In this document: in pieces, positions 1 to 4,751 of the stretch
How positions within the stretch are numbered: position 1 is the stretch's first letter
How the letters are laid out: each line of letters opens with the position of its first letter
Assembly: GCA_001800075.1 (NCBI GenBank)
Contig: MGUR01000031.1
Span: 5,616-11,710, forward strand
DNA: 6,095 bases
Direction of reading: 5' to 3'
From: Elusimicrobia bacterium RIFCSPLOWO2_01_FULL_59_12
GTDB lineage: Bacteria > Elusimicrobiota > Elusimicrobia > 2-01-FULL-59-12
Notes under the pieces: generated by a model
The model's database searches: none
Told to the model about the DNA's origin: nothing
What the model saw: only the letters and a program-made list of their open reading frames with translations
Made by a program: the position numbers and the translations under genes

Positions 1-477
1 CAAGGAGCGCCCGCGCGCGTTCCCGTGCTGAACGCTTCGGAGGCGGATAAGGGCCTGTCCCTCTTCTGGCACAACGGCGTCGAATGGGTCAAGGTGTCGG
101 GTCAAACCAGCCTGGCCGACACCACGGTCTCCCAGACCTCCGATCATATCGGGCGCTACCAGATTCGCGTGGCGGCGCGCAGCTCCAGCATCGCGGTCAC
201 CCGCGTCTACCCGCGCATCATCACCCCGAACGGCGACGGCTGGAACGACAAGGTCATCTTCCAGTTCGACAACCCGCAGCTCCTGCCGCTCTCCGGAAAG
301 ATTTACGATATCTCCGGCTCGTTTGTGGCGGACTGCGTGGCCGGGCCCAACACCGATTCCTCCCTGTCCTGGGACGGAAAAGACTCCGGCGGCCGTTCCG
401 TCCCTGGCGGAATTTATCTATATCAGGTAGACTTACAGGGCAGCGCGATTACGGGATCGATTGTGGTGGCGAGATGA
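1..477 (+). CDS. Exported protein with C-terminal FlgD-like Ig domain (5' truncated)
   Basis: The frame is open from base 1 to a TGA at 475-477 with no start, so this is the C-terminal end of a larger protein that begins upstream. The first ~60 visible residues look like the end of a beta-sandwich/Ig-like domain (HNGVEWVKVSG, then GRYQIRVAA). The last ~90 residues form a FlgD/gliding-motility-type C-terminal Ig domain: RVYPRIITPNGDGWND, then KIYDISGSFVAD, LSWDGKDSGGR, VPGGIYLYQVDLQG and a terminal GSIVVAR. In the family this domain ends large secreted or surface proteins and may help anchoring or assembly; no catalytic function is implied. A related domain is encoded 300 nt downstream. The family assignment is firm, but the full-length protein cannot be judged from this fragment. 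Confidence 0.8.
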   Translation, partial: QGAPARVPVLNASEADKGLSLFWHNGVEWVKVSGQTSLADTTVSQTSDHIGRYQIRVAARSSSIAVTRVYPRIITPNGDGWNDKVIFQFDNPQLLPLSGKIYDISGSFVADCVAGPNTDSSLSWDGKDSGGRSVPGGIYLYQVDLQGSAITGSIVVAR

Positions 478-523
478 CAGCTACGGCAAACATCGTGAAT
501 CGTAAATGGAAAATAGTCCCTGA

Positions 524-638
524 CGTCACCCCCGCGAAGGCGGGGGTCCAGAGGCTTAGACGACACTGGATTCCCGCCCTCCACACGACTGGGCGGGCGC
601 GCCGGAAGTGTGGCGTGCGCGCTTTCGCGGGAATGACG
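524..638. repeat. 115-nt palindromic dispersed repeat, copy 1
   Basis: The element has inverted ends: CGTCACCCCCGCGAAGGCG on the left and CGCTTTCGCGGGAATGACG on the right. It contains internal GC-rich hairpins, including CCCGCC..GGCGGG near 573-599. A sister copy of 114 nt lies at 1068-1181. It looks like a non-coding MITE/REP-type element. It sits 46 nt after the stop of the first gene and could also act as a transcript-end hairpin. Confidence 0.7.
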
Positions 639-647
639 GCAAGGCAT

Positions 648-718
648 AGGGGACGTAGCTGCTTAACTGCCTTTTTTGGCAAATTGACTTGGAAAGCAGT
701 TAAGCAGCTACGTCCCCT
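648..718. repeat. 23-bp perfect inverted repeat with 25-nt spacer
   Basis: The left arm (648-670) AGGGGACGTAGCTGCTTAAC+TGC is exactly complementary to the right arm (696-718). The 25-nt spacer contains a T-run. The GGGGACGT..ACGTCCCC ends resemble the palindromes associated with IS200-like (REP-associated) tyrosine transposases; this is a family impression, and no transposase lies in the window. The right arm is translated as the start of the following reading frame. Confidence 0.75.
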
Positions 719-1058
719 CGGCCTTTCCTTTTTGCTTTCCAGCCCTCTGGTGGCGATTTCCCTCGGCTCGCTCGAATTTAACGGCGTTTTTCCCCGGATT
801 TTCACACCGAACAGCGATGGATTCAACGACAAGGCGGTGTTTCACTTTACCAACCCGGAGCTGCTGCCCGTCGGGGGTTCGGTCTACGACATCACCGGAT
901 CGAAAGTGGCTTCCTTGCTTCCGGGGAACGATCCCGACACGCTCCTCACCTGGGACGGCCGGGACTCCGGCGGCCGCGTGGTGCCGGGCGGCATTTATTT
1001 TTTCAAGATCGATTTCCAAGGCGAAAATATCACGGGCACCGTGGTGGTAGCGAGATAG
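684..1058 (+). CDS. Short FlgD-like Ig-domain protein or pseudogene, repeat-derived 5' end
   Basis: The last ~93 residues match the C-terminal domain of the first gene almost motif for motif: GVFPRIFTPNSDGFND, SVYDITGSKVAS, LLTWDGRDSGGR, VPGGIYFFKIDFQG and terminal GTVVVAR, followed by TAG. Just before it is a hydrophobic stretch, GLSFLLSSPLVAISLGSLEF, that could be a signal peptide for a small secreted protein of about 110 residues. There is no ATG and no ribosome binding site. The nearest in-frame starts are TTG at 684 or 732 and GTG at 750; the 684 start would encode part of the 23-bp inverted repeat as AVKQLRP. Either the native start was destroyed by repeat insertion, making a pseudogene, or the repeat now supplies the N-terminus. 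The domain call is solid; start and activity are not. Confidence 0.5.
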   Translation: MTWKAVKQLRPLGLSFLLSSPLVAISLGSLEFNGVFPRIFTPNSDGFNDKAVFHFTNPELLPVGGSVYDITGSKVASLLPGNDPDTLLTWDGRDSGGRVVPGGIYFFKIDFQGENITGTVVVAR

Positions 1059-1067
1059 CAATCAATA

Positions 1068-1181
1068 CGTCATTCCCGCATGTCGTTAGCGGGAATCCAG
1101 TTCTGGATCCCCGCCCGCCACACTACAAGGCGGGCGGGCCCGCCAAGCAGTGTGGGTGGGCCCGCTTTCGCGGGGATGACG
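1068..1181. repeat. 114-nt palindromic dispersed repeat, copy 2
   Basis: Same family as 524-638: it begins CGTCATTCCCGC and ends GCTTTCGCGGGGATGACG, with inner arms CCCGCCCGCC / GGCGGGCGGGCC and the shared CACAC/GTGTG segment. It starts 10 nt after the stop of the second FlgD-like frame and ends 7 nt before the Shine-Dalgarno sequence of the next gene. It may therefore work as a terminator-like or mRNA-stabilising hairpin. Confidence 0.7.
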
Positions 1182-1200
1182 ACTAAATAGGAGGCTGTAC

Positions 1201-1458
1201 GTGAAAAAAATAAAGTCGTTGGAAGTGAAGTCCGTCTTTCGTGTGTCCTTAATCTTGGGGGCCGTGGCTGGAGCGCTGGTCGGCGTGATCATCATGATCG
1301 CCGATTTTGTTGACCGCCGCTTCCTGGAAGGCATTGTGACGCTTTTCCTGGCCCCGATCCTCTACGGCGTCGTCGGCGCCCTGGTGAACGCCTTCATGGC
1401 CAAAATCTACAACCTGGTGGCCGGCCGCGTGGGCGGCATCGAGATCGAGCTGGACTAG
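1201..1458 (+). CDS. Small two-helix membrane protein ending in GGIEIELD
   Basis: This 85-residue protein starts with GTG at 1201. The start is well supported by AGGAGG at 1189-1194 with a 6-nt spacer, and the product begins with the basic stretch MKKIKSLEVKSVFR. Two hydrophobic segments follow, about residues 13-37 (glycine/alanine-rich, VSLILGAVAGALVGVIIM) and 45-72 (FLAPILYGVVGALVNAF), with an acidic/basic turn DFVDRR between them. The C-terminus YNLVAGRVGGIEIELD resembles that of small uncharacterised bacterial membrane proteins annotated as DUF3566-like or hypothetical. It is expected in the inner membrane with both ends on the same side. It stands alone, 70 nt before the protease gene, and no function can be assigned. 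It is almost certainly real because of the ribosome binding site and clean topology. Confidence 0.8.
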   Translation: MKKIKSLEVKSVFRVSLILGAVAGALVGVIIMIADFVDRRFLEGIVTLFLAPILYGVVGALVNAFMAKIYNLVAGRVGGIEIELD

Positions 1459-1511
1459 GGGCAAGAGCATCCTCCTTTCTTCGAAAATAGCCCGCCTGTT
1501 GAGACATCACG

Positions 1512-1517
1512 TATAAT
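1512..1517 (+). promoter_or_regulatory. Possible -10 element TATAAT
   Basis: A perfect TATAAT lies between the small membrane protein and the protease gene. No good -35 hexamer sits 16-18 nt upstream (the TTGAGA at 1499 is only 7 nt away), so the call rests on the -10 match and its position. Confidence 0.3.
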
Positions 1518-1536
1518 CCAGTCATCCTATGGATTA

Positions 1537-1633
1537 CCTCGCCCCCACCCCCTCTCCTGATAGGAGAGGCGGGCCGCAGAACCAATCCCTCTCTTGCAAG
1601 GAGAGGGGGGACCCCCGAAGGGGGTGGGTGAGG
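1537..1633. repeat. Palindromic repeat over the 5' end of the M48 gene
   Basis: The outer arms CCTCGCCCCCACCCCCT (1537-1553) and AGGGGGTGGGTGAGG (1619-1633) are near-complementary. Inside are three smaller stems: CCTCTCC..GGAGAGG (1552-1570), CCCTCTC..GAGAGGG (about 1587-1607) and ACCCCC..GGGGGT (about 1611-1625). This is a dispersed-repeat architecture seen between genes of many bacteria. Here it is open in the frame of the protease and occupies the region before its signal peptide. Confidence 0.7.
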
Positions 1634-2887
1634 TTCCCAACCTCTTGCCTCCTTATAGCTCTTCTTCTTCTCTCTGCTTGCGCGCGGAATTACGTGACGC
1701 GCCGGCGGGAGTTCCGCCTGATCAGCGAGAAAACCGAGATCGAAATCGGCCGGAAGGTCAAAGAACAGATCATCAAGCAATACGGGGCCTACAACGACCT
1801 GGACTGGCAGGTCTACCTGGACCAGGTGGGACAGCGCCTCGCGAAAGCCTCCGACCGTCCCCAGCTCAATTACGACTTCACCATCATCGACACCGATCTC
1901 CTGAACGCCTTCGCCGTGCCGGGCGGGTTTGTGTTCGTCACGCGGGGAATCCTGACTCAGCTGGCGGATGAAGCCGAGCTGGCGGTCGTGCTCGGCCACG
2001 AGATCACCCACATCGCCGCATGGCACGGCATCGAACAGCTGCAGCGCGCCGGCATGCTCTCCACGCTGCGGGCCATCGGAGCCATCGGCGGGATCGCGCT
2101 GGGAGCCGGCGAAGCGGCGATCGCCATCGCCCAGGCGGCGGGCGTTTATGAGCAGATGTACTTGCTGGGTTACGGCCGCAAGCATGAGCTGGAAGCCGAC
2201 CAATTCGGCATTCATTACGCCTCGCGCGCCGGCTATGATCCGGAGGCGTCCCTGACCTTCTTTCAGCGCCTGGACAAAATCGAAAAGGAAGAAGCCGTCG
2301 CCGAACACATCAGCCCGTACTGGCGGGATCACCCGTTGACCTCCGATCGCCTCCGCCTGGCCCGCCGATGGATCGCCCAGACGGAAAAAGAGCGAACGTC
2401 AGTGACCTACAACCGCGACAAATACTTATCCATGGTAGAACGCCTGCCGCGCGGGACGCCGGCGGAAAAAGGAACCGTGGAAGGCAGCACGTATAAAAAC
2501 GTTCCATTCGGCTTAACGCTGGACGTTCCCGATGGCTGGCGGCTCGACATGGCCACGATGGAGTCGCTGGTGAAATTCGTCGGCCCGATACCCGAAGTGC
2601 GCGGCAGCCTGCAGCGCATCCGCCTGCCCCAGGCCATGGGCGTCCAGGAGTTCGCCAAACAGATGGCCCGGCAATGGGGCATTGCCGAAGCGCTGACCCG
2701 GGACGTCGACTATCCGGCGGGGCACGGCCTGCTCTGGCAGTACGGCAGCGATTACATGCGGTTCCGGACGCTCCTTCTGGTGCGCGGAAGCACCGGATAC
2801 GCGCTGGCCTGCCAGATCCCGTCCGACAAATTTTTCCAGTACATCATCGACTGCGAACGGATCATGCGCAGCCTGCAAATCCAATAG
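1628..2887 (+). CDS. M48 (BepA-like) zinc metalloprotease lipoprotein with C-terminal extension
   Basis: Predicted periplasmic zinc protease. Numbering from the upstream ATG at 1529, the motif HEITH is at residues 157-161 and the third zinc ligand is E220 in ELEAD (ExxxD), as in M48 proteins. Before it lies the usual DLLNAFAVPGGFVFVTRGIL strand/helix region. A lipoprotein signal, CLLIALLLLSAC, places the lipidated Cys at residue 51 from the ATG, but at residue 18 from the GTG at 1628, which is the expected distance; hence the start chosen here (419 aa). The ATG start would translate a palindromic repeat. After the peptidase domain, from about residue 325, comes a ~125-residue domain (FGLTLDVPDGWRLD.., ending RIMRSLQIQ) of the type found behind M48 domains in outer-membrane quality-control proteases. 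The substrate is unknown, though BepA relatives degrade misassembled outer-membrane proteins. It reads convergently to the tRNA cluster. Confidence 0.9.
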   Translation: MRFPTSCLLIALLLLSACARNYVTRRREFRLISEKTEIEIGRKVKEQIIKQYGAYNDLDWQVYLDQVGQRLAKASDRPQLNYDFTIIDTDLLNAFAVPGGFVFVTRGILTQLADEAELAVVLGHEITHIAAWHGIEQLQRAGMLSTLRAIGAIGGIALGAGEAAIAIAQAAGVYEQMYLLGYGRKHELEADQFGIHYASRAGYDPEASLTFFQRLDKIEKEEAVAEHISPYWRDHPLTSDRLRLARRWIAQTEKERTSVTYNRDKYLSMVERLPRGTPAEKGTVEGSTYKNVPFGLTLDVPDGWRLDMATMESLVKFVGPIPEVRGSLQRIRLPQAMGVQEFAKQMARQWGIAEALTRDVDYPAGHGLLWQYGSDYMRFRTLLLVRGSTGYALACQIPSDKFFQYIIDCERIMRSLQIQ

Positions 2888-3040
2888 CCCCCCCCCTTCC
2901 CGTTTTCCGACCCATGACAAGGGCGACAAGGCCGCCCCGGTGTTTACGTCTGATTGATCGGGACGGAAGGAAGCAGCGGCTGCGATGCGGAAGGCAAAGC
3001 TCGAGGCACGTTGGTCGTCACTAAGCGAGTAAAAAGAATT
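2888..3040. other. Intergenic spacer with no recognisable gene
   Basis: The spacer lies between the protease stop and the broken tRNA-Tyr copy. It begins with nine consecutive C (2888-2896), a slippage-prone tract. Short open frames exist but have no ribosome binding site or recognisable motif. Confidence 0.5.
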
Positions 3041-3157
3041 GGCCAGGGCAGGATTTGCCCGCCAGATTTACAGGCCCGCGTCACTATGCTTCACGGAAGC
3101 GGGCCAGCCCCCGCAGAGACGTATGGCGGGGCAGTCTGGTGAAGAGGTCGAGCCACC
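3041..3157 (-). pseudogene. Broken tRNA-Tyr copy with insertion at the anticodon loop
   Basis: Bases 3041-3056 are identical to the 3' acceptor/T-arm end of the intact tRNA-Tyr (3161-3176). Bases 3057-3073 are identical to 3195-3211 (anticodon 3' side), so 18 nt of variable arm and T arm are missing. Identity resumes with CAGTCTGGTG at 3132-3141, matching 3210-3219, after a 58-nt insertion. A weakly similar D-arm side ends in GCCACC. The insertion is flanked by CAG on both sides and holds two adjacent hairpins (GCCCGC/GCGGGC at 3074-3104 and CCCCGC/GCGGGG at 3109-3131). It cannot make a normal tRNA. It lies directly 3' of the intact gene. Confidence 0.7.
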
Positions 3158-3159
3158 GG

Positions 3160-3243
3160 TGGCCAGGGCAGGATTTGAACCTGCGTAGGGCATAGCCCGC
3201 CAGATTTACAGTCTGGTGCATTTGACCGCTCTGCCACCTGGCC
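3160..3243 (-). tRNA. tRNA-Tyr (anticodon GTA)
   Basis: On the minus strand the acceptor arms GGCCAGG / CCTGGCC pair fully. The D-arm is followed by an anticodon stem CCAGA/TCTGG around the loop CTGTAAA, giving anticodon GTA (plus-strand positions 3207-3209). A long variable arm (GGGC..GCCC) is typical of bacterial tRNA-Tyr, the T arm is GCAGG TTCAAAT CCTGC, and the discriminator is A. CCA is not encoded: the next bases are CCG. It lies 41 nt downstream of tRNA-Thr and is probably co-transcribed with it. Confidence 0.95.
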
Positions 3244-3284
3244 ACCTGTGGTTCGATAAATGAAATACCGCTCTGTCTAAATCT

Positions 3285-3357
3285 AGCCGGCGATAGGAAT
3301 CGAACCTACAACCTTTCCCTTACAAAGGGATTGCTCTACCAGTTGAGCTACGCCGGC
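3285..3357 (-). tRNA. tRNA-Thr (anticodon TGT), intact end of the cassette array
   Basis: On the minus strand: acceptor GCCGGCG / CGCCGGC, D-arm GCTC..GAGC, anticodon stem CCC/GGG around loop TTTGTAA with anticodon TGT (plus-strand 3322-3324), and T arm GTAGG TTCGATT CCTAT. The outermost anticodon pair is A-A and the second variable-side pair is T-A. The discriminator is T and CCA is not encoded. It starts 9 nt after the stop of the antitoxin gene on the same strand, so it may depend on read-through from that operon or on a promoter within it. Three 5' halves of the same tRNA gene lie upstream at 4042, 4916 and 5615. Confidence 0.95.
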
Positions 3358-3366
3358 GAAATAGGC

Positions 3367-3579
3367 CTATGCTGCCCACTTAAAGCGCGGTTTCCTGCGC
3401 TCCTCTACGCAATCACGCAGATAAAGATCAATAAGCACTTGGTAGCCGATACCGCTTTGCTTCGCTAGTTTCTGGAAATAGGCAATAGTCGGCTTGGCTA
3501 CATTGATGGTGATCTGCTGTTTGAGCAGTTTGGCATAGGGATTCTTGACGCCGCGGCTAAAGTCGTATGATTTTCTCAT
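3367..3579 (-). CDS. CopG/BrnA-like antitoxin (cassette 1)
   Basis: This 70-residue basic protein starts with MRKSYDFSRGVKNPYAK. It then has a ribbon-helix-helix-like core: strand KQQITINV followed by helices IAYFQKLAKQSG and GYQVLIDLYLRDC. That arrangement matches CopG/BrnA-type DNA-binding antitoxins, whose N-terminal extension binds the toxin and whose core represses the operon. The ATG at 3579 overlaps the toxin stop as ATGA, and GGAAGG stands about 11 nt upstream; a longer in-frame version from 3630 would lie inside the toxin gene and is less likely. Toxin-first order is normal for BrnT/BrnA pairs. Its stop lies 9 nt from the 5' end of tRNA-Thr, unusually close. Antitoxin function is inferred from pairing and fold. 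Confidence 0.8.
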   Translation of the reverse strand: MRKSYDFSRGVKNPYAKLLKQQITINVAKPTIAYFQKLAKQSGIGYQVLIDLYLRDCVEERRKPRFKWAA

Positions 3580-3869
3580 GGTCGTGTTGTCCTTCCGTAT
3601 TGTTGACGCTCTTGTGGCGTAGCTACCCATGCTGAAATCAGACGAATCATTCGGTCATCGTCTCGATAGGTGTGGCTCACCACAAGCAGCCTTAGTTTTG
3701 CGCTCATGCCGAGCAGAAGACATCGGTCCTCTTGCTCAGAATGGTCAGGGCCATGGATCAGAATGCCCTTCTCATCAAAGAAGACCGAGGAGGCTTCCGC
3801 AAATGAGACACCGTGCTTACGCTGATTCTTGCGGTCTTTGGCAGGGTCCCAGTCAAAGCGGATATCCAT
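3576..3869 (-). CDS. brnT: BrnT-family toxin (cassette 1)
   Basis: A 97-residue BrnT/RelE-fold ribonuclease toxin. It carries the family signature FDWDPAKDRKNQRKHGVSF followed by AEASSVFFDE, the central strand region EDRCLLLGMSAKLRLLVVSHTYRD, and the C-terminal MIRLISAWVATPQERQQY. In related proteins, including the second BrnT here, the SA-x position is usually Arg (xxSAR or HAR); this one has Trp81, which may weaken or abolish activity. BrnT toxins cut mRNA and are neutralised by a downstream BrnA-like antitoxin, which fits the adjacent overlapping gene. The ATG at 3869 has no ribosome binding site and lies 17 nt from a TATAAT, suggesting a nearly leaderless transcript. The gene forms a two-gene operon with the antitoxin, in the first cassette upstream of tRNA-Thr. 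Confidence 0.9.
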   Translation of the reverse strand: MDIRFDWDPAKDRKNQRKHGVSFAEASSVFFDEKGILIHGPDHSEQEDRCLLLGMSAKLRLLVVSHTYRDDDRMIRLISAWVATPQERQQYGRTTRP

Positions 3870-3886
3870 ATGACCATTATTTAATA

Positions 3887-3892
3887 ATTATA
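3887..3892 (-). promoter_or_regulatory. Possible -10 element (TATAAT) for cassette 1
   Basis: A TATAAT on the minus strand lies 17 nt before the brnT start codon in AT-rich DNA. No convincing -35 hexamer stands 17 nt upstream. Being outside the shared leader, it would be cassette-specific. Confidence 0.35.
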
Positions 3893-3925
3893 CGACTTCG
3901 ACCAATGATTTCCATACCTATTTGG

Positions 3926-4041
3926 AACAATATTTACTCCAAACCCTGTTGCAACCCAAGAATTGCCCGATTTGCCCATGAATTTCAAGGATTTGCGCTA
4001 AATTTCCGTTTGATTATCAAGCACTTTGCCATGAGCAATGT
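3926..4041 (-). repeat. Conserved cassette leader, copy A
   Basis: Non-coding DNA between the tRNA-Thr half and the toxin gene, shared with 4752-4915 and 5499-5614. Shared blocks on the plus strand are AACAATATTTACTCCAAACC, AACCCAAGAATT, GAATTTCAAGGATTTGCGC and the 11-nt palindrome TTGATTATCAA (4010-4020), followed by CACTTTGCCATGAGCAATG. About two thirds or more of positions match between copies. Confidence 0.8.
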
Positions 4042-4080
4042 TTTACAAAGGGGTTGCTCTACCAGTTGAGCTGCGCCGGC
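4042..4080 (-). pseudogene. 5' half of tRNA-Thr(TGT), copy A
   Basis: On the minus strand it reproduces the intact tRNA-Thr from base 1 through the anticodon loop TTTGTAA, with only two differences: C instead of the conserved T at position 8, and ACCCC for ATCCC in the anticodon stem. After the anticodon it passes into the leader instead of the 3' half of a tRNA. GAGCAA (tRNA side) and TTGCTC (leader side) form an inverted repeat (4033-4038 / 4054-4059) around the anticodon loop. It starts 10 nt after the protease stop. Confidence 0.9.
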
Positions 4081-4090
4081 GAAAAAACTA

Positions 4091-4489
4091 CTACGTATGG
4101 CTTTTGAAACGAGCAAGATCGAGCACCAGCTTCTGGTAATCGATCATGGTCTTACAACGCCTCAGAAAATTCAGACCAATAAATCCACTAATCTCAGGGA
4201 TTTCTGGGATATCTTGGCAGGTGACGGCAACGTGGCGTGCGTAAGCATTTCCGATGCGTATCTCCAGAACCAAAACGGATGGGATTTTGACGCTGCCGTT
4301 TGCCGTGATGATCGCAACCTTCCGATGCGGGCCTTCCAAGTCGTAACCTAGACTCGTCGCTAGCTCAGTTGAAATTGAGCAATACTCGGCGCCCGTATCA
4401 AGGAGAAGGTCGGCTTTCTGGACGGTTTTCGGCCCCGTTAAGACCGATGGAAGTATGATGGGCCCAGTTGGCGGAAGCGGAAATCTCAA
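4091..4489 (-). CDS. Single-domain retropepsin-like aspartic protease (cassette 2)
   Basis: A 132-residue protein of the retroviral-type aspartyl protease fold. The catalytic motif is DTGAEYCSIS with Asp31, preceded by the hydrophobic strand ADLLL. A mid-protein strand ANGSVKIPSVLVLEIRIG follows, and the C-terminal partner motif is GFIGLNFLRR at residues 102-111. One active-site Asp per chain means the enzyme must work as a homodimer, as retropepsins do. No signal peptide is present, so it is predicted to be cytoplasmic. Translation begins at TTG 4489, whose TTGA overlaps the TGA of the upstream small gene, so the two are translationally coupled. The substrate is unknown; the coupling suggests the small partner is a substrate, inhibitor or adaptor. 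Its stop lies 10 nt before the copy-A tRNA-Thr half. Confidence 0.85.
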   Translation of the reverse strand: MRFPLPPTGPIILPSVLTGPKTVQKADLLLDTGAEYCSISTELATSLGYDLEGPHRKVAIITANGSVKIPSVLVLEIRIGNAYARHVAVTCQDIPEIPEISGFIGLNFLRRCKTMIDYQKLVLDLARFKSHT

Positions 4490-4695
4490 AAGAAAAAACC
4501 TACCCCGCGGGGAACCACTGGACCGTTAAACGTAATGTAGACATTGTTCAACCTATTGCGATCAATAAAATCATGGATAGATTTTCTCGTTTTAGCCGTT
4601 CCTAAGACCTCTCCTTCAACGACAGGTTTTTCCCGTCGAATCTTAAATACCATCCATTGGTTCTTAAACTTCTTGCGGGCTGATGTAAGTTTCAT
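4486..4695 (-). CDS. Small partner protein of the aspartic protease (DUF5678-like)
   Basis: This 69-residue basic protein starts with MKLTSARKKFKNQWMVFKI. It continues with EVLGTAKTRKSIHDFIDRN and ends in YITFNGPVVPRGVGFFF. The pattern W-x-V, a charged middle and a terminal Gly-Pro-x-x-Pro resembles small DUF5678-type proteins that often accompany retropepsin-like genes; this match is from memory and is moderate. The ATG at 4695 is chosen because GGGAGG (plus-strand 4700-4705) lies 4-5 nt upstream; an in-frame GTG at 4710 would place that site inside the coding sequence. The gene overlaps the protease start by four bases. A toxin-antitoxin-like or regulatory partnership is plausible but unproven. 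Confidence 0.75.
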   Translation of the reverse strand: MKLTSARKKFKNQWMVFKIRREKPVVEGEVLGTAKTRKSIHDFIDRNRLNNVYITFNGPVVPRGVGFFF

Positions 4696-4751
4696 TTTTC
4701 CTCCCTTCACAGAACAAATTTTAGCACTCTTACAGACCCAAGATTAGTCCA

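Noticed and set aside
84..1058. Long plus-strand frame running from inside the first gene through both repeats into the second FlgD-like domain
   Set aside because: Its first part is the out-of-frame shadow of the first gene and of GC-rich repeats; only the part from about 684 shows real domain content.
1394..2332. 312-codon minus-strand frame opposite the M48 gene
   Set aside because: Antisense shadow in GC-rich DNA; the plus strand encodes clear HEITH and ELEAD motifs, and the minus product matches nothing I recognise.
2888..2896. Nine-C homopolymer after the protease stop as a phase-variation tract
   Set aside because: It lies outside the coding sequence and away from any promoter; it may simply be chance or a sequencing artefact.
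3074..3131. Group I intron in the tRNA-Tyr anticodon loop
   Set aside because: Only 58 nt and two simple hairpins, far below a group I core, and the tRNA copy also lacks part of its T arm.
2954..3142. 62-codon plus-strand frame over the broken tRNA-Tyr
   Set aside because: No ribosome binding site and the sequence is explained by tRNA-Tyr fragments.
3629..4069. Plus-strand 146-codon frame across brnT and leader A
   Set aside because: Antisense to a well-supported toxin gene; it ends in the tRNA-Thr half and has no ribosome binding site or recognisable motif.
4081..4095. T-run after the aspartic protease as an intrinsic terminator
   Set aside because: There is no GC-rich hairpin just before the T-run on the minus strand, and a tRNA half follows directly.
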